From NCBI RefSeq assembly GCF_002742645.2, contig NZ_CP033875.1, positions 992,001-1,056,000 on the forward strand: 64,000 nucleotides of DNA. Reading direction: 5' to 3'. Below, in pieces: positions 12,081 through 21,376 of this stretch; the stretch's first letter is position 1; the number at the start of each line of letters is the position of its first letter. The translations under genes and the position numbers were made by a program. Under the pieces are notes generated by a model. It made no database searches. It worked only from the letters and a program-made list of their open reading frames with translations, and was not told where the DNA came from. This DNA is from Caulobacter sp. FWC26 (GTDB taxonomy: Bacteria; Pseudomonadota; Alphaproteobacteria; Caulobacterales; Caulobacteraceae).

Positions 12081-13153
12081 TATCCCGACAGGACCTCCGC
12101 CAGGGCCTGGAACATCGGCTTGGGGCGCCCGGCAGGATCGAAGGGCAGGGGCTGGTCCCAGGGGCGCTGGCCGTTCTGCCCACGCAGCCAGGAGTCGCTG
12201 TCGCGCACGCCCCAGACCGTGAAGGCGAAACGCTGCTGAGCGGGCAGGCTCATATAGGCGCCGGCCAGTTCCCGGGCGAGGTCGGCCTGGCGCTTCAGGA
12301 GATCGGGAAGGCGGGTCAGGTCCGGCTTTTCGCCCAGCGAGACGTCCAGTTCGGACACATGGATCGGCAGGCCGAAGCTCGCCAGATCGCGCATGGCCGC
12401 GCGACACATGCCCGGACGGGTGAAGTCGAGGTCGAGGTGGCTCTGCGTGCCGATGCCGCCGATCGGCGCGCCGGCCTTGAGAAGACGCTCGATCAGCCGC
12501 ATGAAGGTCGCCCGCTTCGTCGGGTTGTTCTCAAGATGGTACTCGTTGATGAACAGCGCCGCTTTCGGATCGGCCTCCTGGGCGTGGTGGAACGCCAGGG
12601 TCATGTGCTCGTCGACGCCCAGATTGCGGGTCCAGATCGACTGGCGAAGATCGACGCCGTTGTCCTCGACGGGTTCGTTGACCACGTCCCAGCCGGCGGC
12701 CAGGCCCCGGTAACGCCCCGCGACGGCGAGAATATAGTTGCGATAGGCGTCAGCGAACCGCTTGCCCTGGCCGTCCAGCTTGACGAACGCGGGCATCCCC
12801 TGGTCGTACCAGACCAGGGTGGTGCCATGGAGCCGCATGCCGTTGCGCCGTGCGAAGTCGGCGATGGCGTCGGGGCGATCGAAACGGAAGCGTCCGTCGT
12901 CCTGGAGGATGTATTCCATCTTCATCTCCCACTCGGGCGTGAGCTGGGAGTAGTTGCGAGCCAACAGCTCAGCGAAGGCCGGTTCGTCCAGCTGGTGGCG
13001 CTGCACGCAGGCGCCGACCGGTGTCGAGGCGATGGATTTCAGGGGCATGTCGGAGATGGGCGGGAGCGTCGATGTCTGACTGGCGGCCTCGCGACCGCAG
13101 GCGCTTAGGGCCAGGGCCGAAGCGATCGCCGAGCGCCGGGTCAGCCGCCCCAT
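12080..13153 (-). CDS. Endo-1,4-beta-xylanase, glycoside hydrolase family 10, probable lipoprotein
   Basis: Hydrolyses the beta-1,4-xylan backbone with retention. The product is 357 residues. The N-terminus MGRLTRRSAIASALALSAC has twin arginines and a lipobox (LSA-Cys19), suggesting an exported, lipid-anchored enzyme. The GH10 acid/base is Glu160 in WDVVNEP and the nucleophile is Glu268 in HVSELD; HGTTLVW and the FTVWGVRDSDSWL motif near the C-terminus are also typical. The gene starts one base after the fliJ stop on the same strand, so it appears to be the third gene of a fliI-fliJ transcription unit. Xylanases are expected in Caulobacter, which grows on xylan, but this operon placement is odd. 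Confidence 0.92.
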   Translation of the reverse strand: MGRLTRRSAIASALALSACGREAASQTSTLPPISDMPLKSIASTPVGACVQRHQLDEPAFAELLARNYSQLTPEWEMKMEYILQDDGRFRFDRPDAIADFARRNGMRLHGTTLVWYDQGMPAFVKLDGQGKRFADAYRNYILAVAGRYRGLAAGWDVVNEPVEDNGVDLRQSIWTRNLGVDEHMTLAFHHAQEADPKAALFINEYHLENNPTKRATFMRLIERLLKAGAPIGGIGTQSHLDLDFTRPGMCRAAMRDLASFGLPIHVSELDVSLGEKPDLTRLPDLLKRQADLARELAGAYMSLPAQQRFAFTVWGVRDSDSWLRGQNGQRPWDQPLPFDPAGRPKPMFQALAEVLSG

Positions 13154-13154
13154 A

Positions 13155-13574
13155 CTACCGCCCGCCGAAGGCGGCGCGGCGGATGCTCAGCTCGTCCATC
13201 TGGGCGGCCTCGAAAGCGCCCAGTTTCTTGGCGGCCAGGATCTTGGCCTGCTCGGCCACGTGCTCGTACTTCTTGAGGTTCTCGAACGCCTCGGACAGCG
13301 CGTCACGGGCCCCGGCCTCTTCCTGCTGGCATTTCTCGATCTGCAAGAGCATCTCAGCCCGGCGGCGCTTGTAGCCCTCGCGGTAGCCGATCATGTACCA
13401 GCCTGCGGAGGCGTCGTTCTCGGCGCTCTTAGCCTCTGCCTCGGCCTCGGCGTCCAGCATGGTGACGCGTAGTTCGGCGGCCATGCGCCGTTCGGTGATC
13501 TCGGCCAGGCGCTTTTGCAGCGTTTCGACCTCGTGGTTGGAGATCCTGATCAGCGAAGCGGCCCACTTGGTCAT
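13155..13574 (-). CDS. fliJ: Flagellar export chaperone/stalk protein FliJ
   Basis: A 139-residue, almost wholly alpha-helical coiled-coil protein, as FliJ is. FliJ binds the FliI ATPase hexamer and helps load substrates on the flagellar type III export gate. The identification rests on length, coiled-coil character and position: it starts two bases after the fliI stop. Sequence of FliJ proteins is poorly conserved, so synteny carries much of the weight. Confidence 0.9.
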   Translation of the reverse strand: MTKWAASLIRISNHEVETLQKRLAEITERRMAAELRVTMLDAEAEAEAKSAENDASAGWYMIGYREGYKRRRAEMLLQIEKCQQEEAGARDALSEAFENLKKYEHVAEQAKILAAKKLGAFEAAQMDELSIRRAAFGGR

Positions 13575-13576
13575 GA

Positions 13577-14911
13577 TCAGTACTCACTCTGCAGGATCTG
13601 GCCCAGGATCCCGAAAGAGTCGTCCAGAGACGTTGCTTCTTCCTTATCCTGGCTGAGGAAAGCCTCGATCGCCGGATTCAGGCGGATGGCGCGGTCGACC
13701 ACGGGGTCGGCCCCGGCGCGATAGGCGCCGATGCGGATCAGCTCTTCCATGTTGGCGTAGGCGGCCATCACCTGGCGCGCGCCCTTGACGATGTCGCGCT
13801 CGTGCGGGTGCTGGCAGCCGGGCATGGTCCGGCTGATCGACTTCAGGACATTGATGGCCGGGAAGCGTCCGCGCTCAGCGATCGCGCGCTCCATGACGAT
13901 ATGGCCGTCCAGGATACCGCGCGTGGCGTCGGCGATCGGTTCGTTATGGTCGTCGCCGTCGACCAGCACCGTAAACAGCGCCGTGATCGGCGCGGCGGTG
14001 GTGCCGTCGGGGCGGATCGGCCCCGGCCCCGCGCGCTCCAGGAGCTTGGGCAGCTCGGTGAAGACGGTGGGGGTGTAGCCCTTGGTGGTCGGCGGTTCGC
14101 CGGCGGCCAGACCGATCTCACGCTGGGCCATGGCGAAGCGGGTCACCGAGTCCATGAGGCACAGGACTTCCTGGTCCTGATCCCGCATGAACTCGCTGAT
14201 CGCCAAGGTCATATAGGCGGCCTGGCGGCGGGTCAGGGCGGGCTCGTCCGAGGTGGCGACGACCACGACGGCGCGGCGCAGGCCTTCCTCGCCCAGGGTT
14301 TCCTCGACGAACTCGCGGACCTCGCGACCCCGCTCGCCGATCAGACCAACAACGACGGCGTCGCAGGTGGCTTCTTTCGCCAGCATCGACAGCAGCACCG
14401 ACTTGCCGACGCCCGAGCCGGCGAAGATGCCTAAGCGCTGGCCCCGGCAGGTGGTGGTGAAGACGTTCATCGAGCGGACGCCCAGATCCAGGCGCTCGCC
14501 CACCCGGCCGCGGGCGTGGGCGGGCGGCGGCGCGGTCTTCAGCGGGTAGGGGACCTCGCCCTGGGGCAGGGGGCCGAGCCCGTCGATCGGTTCGCCAAAC
14601 GCGTTGATGATCCGGCCCAGCCAGGCCTTGGTCGGGCGAACCACGGCGCCTTCGGGGACGATGCGGATCTCCGCGCCCGGCGCGACGCCCTCGACCGGGC
14701 CGAAGGGCATCAGCAGGGCGCGCGTCTCGCGGAAGCCGACCACCTCGGCGGGCAGCGGCTTCTGGCCGAAGCGCTCGATCTCGACCCGGGCGCCGACGGC
14801 CAGGCGGGTCAGGCCGCCGCGCACCTCGATCAGCAGCCCGTTCACCGCGGCCACCCGACCATAGATGGTCAGCGGATCGATACGTTCGACGGCGGCGATA
14901 AGGCTACGCAA
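13577..14911 (-). CDS. fliI: Flagellum-specific ATPase FliI
   Basis: ATPase that energises the flagellar type III secretion apparatus at the cytoplasmic face of the basal body. The product is 444 residues. The P-loop AGSGVGKS is at 164-171, with the Walker B region [21 protein letters not shown] and the family signature [23 protein letters not shown]. The start codon is TTG at 14911, with GGGAG six bases upstream. A GGTTAA (TTAACC on the coding strand) at 14952-14957 is a CtrA half-site, consistent with known class II CtrA control of early flagellar genes in Caulobacter. Confidence 0.97.
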   Translation of the reverse strand: MRSLIAAVERIDPLTIYGRVAAVNGLLIEVRGGLTRLAVGARVEIERFGQKPLPAEVVGFRETRALLMPFGPVEGVAPGAEIRIVPEGAVVRPTKAWLGRIINAFGEPIDGLGPLPQGEVPYPLKTAPPPAHARGRVGERLDLGVRSMNVFTTTCRGQRLGIFAGSGVGKSVLLSMLAKEATCDAVVVGLIGERGREVREFVEETLGEEGLRRAVVVVATSDEPALTRRQAAYMTLAISEFMRDQDQEVLCLMDSVTRFAMAQREIGLAAGEPPTTKGYTPTVFTELPKLLERAGPGPIRPDGTTAAPITALFTVLVDGDDHNEPIADATRGILDGHIVMERAIAERGRFPAINVLKSISRTMPGCQHPHERDIVKGARQVMAAYANMEELIRIGAYRAGADPVVDRAIRLNPAIEAFLSQDKEEATSLDDSFGILGQILQSEY

Positions 14912-14951
14912 GACGGCTCCCGAAACAGCAGGCGCCAGACTCGACCAACGT

Positions 14952-14957
14952 GGTTAA
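14952..14957 (-). promoter_or_regulatory. Candidate CtrA half-site upstream of fliI
   Basis: TTAACC on the minus strand, 41 bases upstream of the fliI TTG. Class II flagellar promoters in Caulobacter use TTAA-type CtrA sites; only one half-site is clear here. Confidence 0.5.
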
Positions 14958-14969
14958 TCGGGAATGAAC

Positions 14970-15977
14970 TCAGCCCTTCGGAGCGCCCTTCGAAGGTGCG
15001 ACCAATTGGTCGGTGAAGAAGCGCACGACCTCGGTGTTGAAGGTCCGGTGGAACGCCTTGCGGTCGAAGCCCGGCGCGCTGGCGCACAGCATTTGCGTCC
15101 CACCTACCGGCGCGGTCTCGCACGGGGTGAGGAAGTCGAAGTGCCGGGCGCCCTTCACGACGCGATAGTCGTGCTTGCGCTTGAGGTTGCGGTGCACGAA
15201 CTCGGCGTAGGCGTCGCCCGGCAGGATCTCGTCATCGGCCGCCTTCCACAGCTGCACCGGCGCGGTGATCCCTTTCAGGCCGTCCTTGCCAAACGCAAAA
15301 CCCAGGGCCGGGGCCGCCGAGACCACGACCTTGATGCGCGGATCGTGGACCCAGGTCGCGGTCAGCGCATCGGCGGGCAGGGGGCGACCGGCGGTCAGCT
15401 TGCAGGCGTAGTCGTTCGGATGGGCCTGGCAGTGGGCGGGAACGAGGCTGAGGTCCGGCTTGCCGCCCGCCGCCGCCAGCACCGTGAAGCCGCCCGACGA
15501 GAAGCCAAAGGCGCCGACCTTGGCCGGGTTCAGCTTGGCCTTCAGCGGCGAGGCCTCCAGCATCCAGCCGATCAGCGCTGACAAGGCGGCGGGACGGTCG
15601 GCCATGGCGGTGGCGCGGCTCTGATCCTTGTAGTTGTCGCCGGGGTGGGTGAGGGCGGCGACCACGAAGCCGGCCTCGGCCAGGGCCTGGGCGGTGTCGG
15701 CGTGACCGCCGAAGAAGCCGCCGTTACCGTGCGACATGACGATCAGCGGCAGGCCTTCTCCGTCGACCGGCGCGCCGGGAGCGACGGTGTGGCCCCACGA
15801 ACCTAGCGGCATGAAGGCGGGCTTGGCCTGCGTCGGATACCAGATCCCGACCTCGACCGGCGGACCCTCGGCGCGGGGCTGGCGCAGGACCATGAAGCCG
15901 GCGTTGTCGGCCAGTGCGGGCGAGGCGAGAGCGGCGACGGCGAGGCTGGCGGCGGCGAAAAGAGCGCGAAGCGACAT
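14970..15977 (-). CDS. Exported alpha/beta hydrolase (dienelactone hydrolase/PAF-acetylhydrolase-like)
   Basis: A 335-residue protein. It has a cleavable signal peptide (ending near ASPALA-DN), the oxyanion-hole region LIVMSHGNGGFFGG and the nucleophile elbow GAFGFSSGG. A late RHFDF segment carries the likely catalytic histidine. Cysteines near residues 225-235 and 300-312 could form disulfides in the periplasm. Substrate is unknown: such proteins are esterases or lipases of low specificity. It is divergent from a LytTR regulator across a 157-base gap, and is not part of the fliI operon (it ends upstream of the fliI promoter). Confidence 0.82.
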   Translation of the reverse strand: MSLRALFAAASLAVAALASPALADNAGFMVLRQPRAEGPPVEVGIWYPTQAKPAFMPLGSWGHTVAPGAPVDGEGLPLIVMSHGNGGFFGGHADTAQALAEAGFVVAALTHPGDNYKDQSRATAMADRPAALSALIGWMLEASPLKAKLNPAKVGAFGFSSGGFTVLAAAGGKPDLSLVPAHCQAHPNDYACKLTAGRPLPADALTATWVHDPRIKVVVSAAPALGFAFGKDGLKGITAPVQLWKAADDEILPGDAYAEFVHRNLKRKHDYRVVKGARHFDFLTPCETAPVGGTQMLCASAPGFDRKAFHRTFNTEVVRFFTDQLVAPSKGAPKG

Positions 15978-16134
15978 GGTGGTCCGGGTGGTCCCTTGAG
16001 GTGAGCGATGGCTCTGCTTTGGCGTCGTCTTTCCGTCGTCGCCAGCGCTCCTGCGCGAATGGGCGAATGGGTTCGTGAACTGGCGAACGGGCGCGGGGTG
16101 GCGACTCCCGTCGGGCTCGCCTAATGATCCGGAC

Positions 16135-16929
16135 ATGAGCGCCGATGCTTCCAAACCGCCCCTGCTGGGCTCGGCTCGCGAGTGGACGATCGACCTTTCC
16201 GTGGCGGTCGTCATTGGAATCCTGCTGGGCCTGATGGGGCCGTTCGGCAGCTTCTTCAACGACGGGCCGGCGGTGCGGATCGCTTACTGGGTCTGTAGCG
16301 TCACCTTCGGCATGGCGCTGTTCGGAACCCTGACGCGCCTGGGGGCCGCAGCCGCGCGACGGCTGGGCTTGCCGGACTGGGCGGCGCTGCCCCCTGTCGT
16401 CCTGCTGGGGACCGCGCTCCTGGGCGCGCCCTTGCGCCTGTTCGCCATCGCCTTCTGGCCCGGAGTCATCGAAGCGGTGCCGCTGGCGGCGTGGTTTGGC
16501 CAATGCCTGGCGATCTCGGCCCCGCTGGTCGTGGGGTCCTACTTCCTGCGGGTGCGGCAGGCCGGGCGGGGGCGCGTGCGCCCGGCGGCGGTCCCGTCCC
16601 TGACGTCCGCGCCGTCGGAGGCGACGCCGAGCGCGGACGCCAGCAACGTCCTCTATCTGAAGATGGAGGATCACTATGTCCGGATCCGTACCGAGCACGG
16701 TTCGCGCCTCGAGATGGGACCGCTGGCGCGGGTCACCGCCATGCTGGCGACCGTCGAGGGGCTGCAGACCCATCGCTCCTGGTGGGTGGCGCGACGGGCG
16801 ATCGTGGGCGTCCAGCGCGACGGCCGCAATCTGCGCCTCCGGCTTGTCGATGGTGAGACCGCCCCGGTCAGCCGCGCGTCGGTCGCCAAGCTTCGAGAGG
16901 CCGGCTGGCTGGCGGACGGGCCGGAGTGA
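16135..16929 (+). CDS. Membrane-anchored LytTR-type DNA-binding regulator
   Basis: A 264-residue protein. Four hydrophobic segments occupy about residues 18-150, followed by a linker and a C-terminal LytTR domain. The LytTR pattern includes NVLYLKMEDHYVRIRTEHGS and THRSWWVARRAIVGVQRDGRNLRLRLVDG. LytTR proteins bind imperfect direct repeats in promoters; a membrane sensor fused directly to LytTR is a one-component system. The start is uncertain: ATG 16135 is chosen, but the frame is open to 16075. Divergence from the hydrolase gene suggests it as a target. Confidence 0.85.
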   Translation: MSADASKPPLLGSAREWTIDLSVAVVIGILLGLMGPFGSFFNDGPAVRIAYWVCSVTFGMALFGTLTRLGAAAARRLGLPDWAALPPVVLLGTALLGAPLRLFAIAFWPGVIEAVPLAAWFGQCLAISAPLVVGSYFLRVRQAGRGRVRPAAVPSLTSAPSEATPSADASNVLYLKMEDHYVRIRTEHGSRLEMGPLARVTAMLATVEGLQTHRSWWVARRAIVGVQRDGRNLRLRLVDGETAPVSRASVAKLREAGWLADGPE

Positions 16930-17342
16930 AAATATCCGCGACCGGGTGTCGCGGCGCGGTCGCGGACGCCGCGAAATCAGATGTGGATGGCTCAGGAAAA
17001 TCTCGCGACAGAACGCCGCGATTTCGTCTTTGAGGCGAACCCTGAGCGTCGGTTCTTAACGCCGTAACGCCGTTCGAACCGCTTTCCTGGCCTCGATTTC
17101 TTGAATTTTCGAGGTCCCAACGCCGCCGCGAAAGGGCGCCCTGCGACGCCTGCGACCAATGTGTTCAAGGGCTCCGACGCGGCTTGCACCCGATTCGCAA
17201 ATCAGATTAACCATTCGTCCAACGGGAAACATTCACCATTAACCAGTCTTAAATTAACTCTCCGGCAAAGTGGCCGAAGGGTTTCACCGGCGGACTCCCG
17301 CCAAAGACGTTCGAATACGCCAGTGTTGGCGTGGAGGGGCTC
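16930..17342 (+). promoter_or_regulatory. ctrA upstream regulatory region
   Basis: This region of about 410 bases has no gene and an AT-rich 3' half. It contains a GATTC CcrM site at 17192-17196 and a TTAACC at 17207-17212. A cluster of three TTAA motifs follows at 17239-17242, 17249-17252 and 17254-17257, and a GACTC site at 17293-17297. In Caulobacter ctrA is transcribed from P1 (methylation- and GcrA-sensitive) and P2 (CtrA-activated); these sites fit that known arrangement. GGAGGGG at 17333-17339 is the ribosome binding site. Confidence 0.8.
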
Positions 17343-18038
<696 letters not shown>

Positions 18039-18082
18039 GTCGTCGGAATTTAGTAAGCGCAACAGTAAAGCGTATCCAGAAG

Positions 18083-18108
18083 CGCCCACCCAAAAGGTGG
18101 GCGTTTTC
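18083..18108 (+). terminator. Terminator of ctrA
   Basis: An 8-bp stem CGCCCACC / GGTGGGCG (18083-18090 with 18096-18103) with loop CAAAA is followed by TTTT. Confidence 0.9.
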
Positions 18109-18296
18109 TGTTAAAGATCATATGGTTGCGCTTCGCCGCCTCGCGAGCGTCAACCTCGCCCGTGACAAAAGGACAAAGGCGCGGAATAGTCCGTGCCGCC
18201 GAGCGCGTGGCCTATAAAGTCCGGCGCGACGATTGCTGGGGGGCTTCCCAGCCGTGTCATTTTGACTTACGCGGCATCGACACCGACGGGGGACCG

Positions 18297-19673
18297 ATGC
18301 AAGAATTCGATCCACGACGCAACACGACGCGTTGGGCGCCGCGGGTTTTAACGGCGGTCGCCGGCTTGGCCGCCTTGGGCCTGGGCTGGAAACTGACCGC
18401 CGATGACGCCAGCGCCCCGCTCGCCAAGGCGCCGCTCGATCCCGCGTCGCTTGTGGCTTTGCAGCATATCGCCTTCGCCAGCGCCGAGGCTCAGCCCGGT
18501 TTCGAACGTCCTGAAAACATCGAAGTGAAGGTCCGCCCCGGCGAGACCCTGCAAGGCGCGGTGCTGCGCACGGGCGTCGCGCCGGAAGAAGCCCGGCAGG
18601 TGGTGGCGACGCTGCAAGGCGCTATCGACACCGTCAACATCAAGGCCGGCATGGCCTTCGAGGCCGCTGTCGCGCAGCGTCGCAGCCAGCGCGGCCCAGC
18701 CCGTCTGGTCGGCCTGTCGATGCGCACCAGTCCGTCGTCGACCCTGACCGTCTCGCGCACCTTCGACGGTGCGCTGCGCCTGCGCGAGATGGAGGAGGAG
18801 GTCCGCGAGGAACAGCAGGTCGCCTGTGGCGAGATGAACGGCTCGTTCTACGAGAGCGTGGCCAGCGTCGGCGGCACGCCTTCGGTGATCAGCCAGGCGG
18901 CCAAGCTGTTCTCGCACAAGATCGACTTCTCGCGCGACATCAAGGAAGGCGACCGTTTCTGCCTGATCTTCGATCGCAAGGTCACTGAGAGCGGCCGCAC
19001 CATCGAAGCCGGCGATCTGGAGTACGCCGAGGTCAAAGGACAAAAGTTCTATGCCTTCGACCGTCGGGGCGAGGACGGCAAGAGCCAGTTCTTCGACGAG
19101 ACCGGCAAGAACATCAAAGGCTTCCTGCTGCGTACGCCGGTCGACGGCGCCCGGATCACCTCGAAGTTCGGCCTGCGCCGCCATCCGATCCTGGGCTACA
19201 ATCGGGCCCACCAAGGCGTAGACTTCGGGGCTGGCACGGGTACGCCGATCCTGGCCGCCGGCGACGGTGTGGTGCTGGAGGCGCGCCGTTGGGCGGGGTA
19301 CGGCAACTGGTTGCGGATCCGCCATTCGGGTCAATGGGACACCGGCTACGCGCACATTTCGCGCTACGCCAACGGTATTCGGCCCGGGGTTAGGGTGCGC
19401 CAGGGTCAGGTCGTAGCCTATGTCGGCTCCACCGGCATGTCATCTGGGCCGCACCTGCACTATGAGGTCTGGCTGAATGGCCAGCGCGTCAACCCGATTG
19501 GCGCCAAGGTGCCGCAGGGCACCATCCTGGCCGGCGCGGAACTGGCCTCGTTCCGCTCGCAAAAGGCGCGCATCGACCGCATGTTGGCCGAGGGCGGTGC
19601 GGCTGTCAGCAACGAAGACACGCCCAAGCTGGCCGCGGCTGATATCCAGAAAGCCAAGTTCAGCCTGCGATAG
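18297..19673 (+). CDS. M23 family (LytM) peptidoglycan endopeptidase
   Basis: A 458-residue cell-envelope protein. An N-terminal membrane anchor or uncleaved signal (about residues 14-35) precedes a region with a LysM/OapA-like segment, then the C-terminal M23 domain. Zinc ligands are visible in HQGVDFGAGTGTP (HxxxD) and HLHYEVW (HxH), with the characteristic SKFGLRRHPILG lead-in. The catalytic set is intact, so it is likely an active endopeptidase rather than an EnvC-like activator. Start ATG 18297 follows GGGGGA. Caulobacter has several LytM-domain proteins; I cannot say which one this is. Confidence 0.9.
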   Translation: MQEFDPRRNTTRWAPRVLTAVAGLAALGLGWKLTADDASAPLAKAPLDPASLVALQHIAFASAEAQPGFERPENIEVKVRPGETLQGAVLRTGVAPEEARQVVATLQGAIDTVNIKAGMAFEAAVAQRRSQRGPARLVGLSMRTSPSSTLTVSRTFDGALRLREMEEEVREEQQVACGEMNGSFYESVASVGGTPSVISQAAKLFSHKIDFSRDIKEGDRFCLIFDRKVTESGRTIEAGDLEYAEVKGQKFYAFDRRGEDGKSQFFDETGKNIKGFLLRTPVDGARITSKFGLRRHPILGYNRAHQGVDFGAGTGTPILAAGDGVVLEARRWAGYGNWLRIRHSGQWDTGYAHISRYANGIRPGVRVRQGQVVAYVGSTGMSSGPHLHYEVWLNGQRVNPIGAKVPQGTILAGAELASFRSQKARIDRMLAEGGAAVSNEDTPKLAAADIQKAKFSLR

Positions 19674-19768
19674 GCCATTGTCGGGATTTGATCCTGGTCA
19701 GGGCGTCGTCTCAGGCGACGAACCATGCTCCTGTCAACGCGCCCGCGTGCGTCGTTGGAGAGATCACC

Positions 19769-20251
19769 ATGGATAAGCCCGTTCGTCGGAACCCCGCCCT
19801 GCGGCTGGCGCTGATCCGAAGGATCCACACCTGGCTTGGCGTCTTCGTCGCGCCCAGCGTCCTGTTCTTCGCGCTGACCGGCGCCGTGCAACTCTATGGG
19901 CTTCACGAGTCGCACGACGGCTACAAGCCTGCCCCGGCAATCGAGAAGCTGGGCATGCTGCACAAGGACCAGGTGCTCAAGCTGAAGCCCAAGCGCGCGA
20001 AGCCTCCGGCCGCCGCCGCTGCGTCGACGGCGGCGCCCAAGCCGGCCGCTCGCCCCGACGAAGGACCCAAGCCGGCGACGGCGATCCTGAAGGCCCTCTT
20101 CCTGGTCGTGGCCTTGGCGTTGACCGCTGCGACAGGGCTTGGTGTGTGGATGGCCGTGTTCCACGGCCGCGACCGCAAGGCTGCTGTTGTGCTGCTGGCG
20201 GCCGGAACTATGGTCCCGATCATCTTGGCGCTGTTGACGCAGGGCGGTTGA
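19769..20251 (+). CDS. PepSY-associated transmembrane protein
   Basis: A 160-residue protein. The N-terminal ALIRRIHTWLGVFVAPSVLFFALTGA is the hallmark helix of PepSY-TM proteins (RxxHxWxG). A short periplasmic, Lys/Pro/Ala-rich section follows, then two more helices (about 104-125 and 134-152). It is a truncated version of the larger iron-regulated PepSY membrane proteins. GGAGAG lies 7-10 bases upstream of the ATG. Function unknown; membrane ferric reduction roles have been proposed for longer relatives. Confidence 0.8.
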   Translation: MDKPVRRNPALRLALIRRIHTWLGVFVAPSVLFFALTGAVQLYGLHESHDGYKPAPAIEKLGMLHKDQVLKLKPKRAKPPAAAAASTAAPKPAARPDEGPKPATAILKALFLVVALALTAATGLGVWMAVFHGRDRKAAVVLLAAGTMVPIILALLTQGG

Positions 20252-20289
20252 AGCCTGTCTGGCTCAGGTCTAGAAGGCCTGCCTCAAAT

Positions 20290-20316
20290 CGCCGTCCCAT
20301 CTTCCGTGGGACGGCG
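20290..20316 (+). terminator. Hairpin after the PepSY gene
   Basis: A perfect 10-bp stem CGCCGTCCCA / TGGGACGGCG lies 38 bases after the stop. The downstream tract is only weakly T-rich, so it may be an attenuator or a structural element before the next gene. Confidence 0.55.
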
Positions 20317-20337
20317 ACGCCTTTCAGGTCCTCGTCT

Positions 20338-21270
20338 TTGCCCTCATCTCGCGCCGACCTCTACAGCGACCGCCGCTTTGTGGTCGGGATGGCGCTGCTG
20401 TGCTGCCTGCTCTGGGGCAGCGCCTTTCCGGCGGTGAAGGTCGGCTATGCGCTGCTGCACGTGGCCAAGACCGACACCGCCGCACAGATGCTGTTCGCCG
20501 GATGGCGGTTCCTCGCGGCAGGGCTGATCCTGTTGGCCCTGGCGGTTCTAGGTCGCAGGCCGGTGGCCGTCCCGCGCGACCAGATCGGACGCCTGCTGAG
20601 CCTCGGCGTCTTCCAGACCACGCTGCAGTACGTGTTCTTCTATATCGGCCTGGCCCACGCGACCGGGGTGAAGTCGTCGATCATGAACGCCACAGGCGCG
20701 TTCTTCGGGGTGGTGCTGGCCCATTTCCTGTTCCCCAATGACAAGCTGACGCCGCGCAAGGTGATCGGCTGCCTGCTGGGTTTCGCCGGCGTGCTGGCGG
20801 TGAACCTGGGCGGGAAGGGCTTCGACTTCGAGTTCAGCCTTTTGGGTGAGGGCTTTGTGGTCGCCGCCGCGTTCGTGCTGGCGGCCGGCTCGATCTGGGG
20901 GCGGGCAATCTCGCAGACGCTCGATCCGATGGTGATGACCGGCTGGCAACTGGCCATCGGTGGCGCTGTGCTGCTGGCCATTGGGGCCGTTGCGGGTGGT
21001 CACCTTGAGGCCTTCGACGTCCGCTCACTGGCGTTACTGGCCTATATGGCCGGGCTGTCGGCCGCCGCCTTCGCGCTATGGAGCCTGCTGCTCAAGCACA
21101 ATCCGGTGGGACTGCTGGCGGTGTTCAACTTCCTGATCCCGGTGTTCGGGGTGCTGCTGTCGGCCCTGTTCCTGCACGAGCCCGTGCTGGCCTGGAAGAA
21201 CGCCGCCGCCCTGGCGCTCGTGTGCGGCGGCATCCTTCTGGTGACAGGGCGTAAGATGCTCCCCCGCTGA
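20338..21270 (+). CDS. EamA (DMT superfamily) transporter
   Basis: An inner-membrane exporter-type protein with about ten helices in two EamA repeats. The first repeat begins ALLCCLLWGSAFPAVKVGY; the second contains GSIWGRAISQTLDPMVMTGWQ and ends with VFNFLIPVFGVLLSALFLHEP. Substrate unknown. The start is uncertain: TTG 20338 gives 310 residues, ATG 20389 gives 293; the frame is open further upstream into the PepSY gene, which is implausible. Confidence 0.87.
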   Translation: MPSSRADLYSDRRFVVGMALLCCLLWGSAFPAVKVGYALLHVAKTDTAAQMLFAGWRFLAAGLILLALAVLGRRPVAVPRDQIGRLLSLGVFQTTLQYVFFYIGLAHATGVKSSIMNATGAFFGVVLAHFLFPNDKLTPRKVIGCLLGFAGVLAVNLGGKGFDFEFSLLGEGFVVAAAFVLAAGSIWGRAISQTLDPMVMTGWQLAIGGAVLLAIGAVAGGHLEAFDVRSLALLAYMAGLSAAAFALWSLLLKHNPVGLLAVFNFLIPVFGVLLSALFLHEPVLAWKNAAALALVCGGILLVTGRKMLPR

Positions 21271-21376
21271 GCGGGGGAGCTGTCGCGAAGTGACTGAGGG
21301 GGCGAACTGGACATTGGCCGAGATGGCCCCCTCCGGCCCCCTGGGCCACCTCCCCCGCGTCGCGGGGGAGGAACTT
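21258..21376. repeat. GC-rich intergenic repeat (CTCCCCCGC / GCGGGGGAG modules)
   Basis: Two hairpins, CTCCCCCGCTGAGCGGGGGAG at the left end (starting in the last codons of the EamA gene) and CCTCCCCCGCGTCGCGGGGGAGG at the right end, flank a stretch with GGGGGCG and GCCCCCTCCGG. It is of the same family as 11951-12080. It separates convergent genes and could serve as a bidirectional terminator. Confidence 0.7.
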
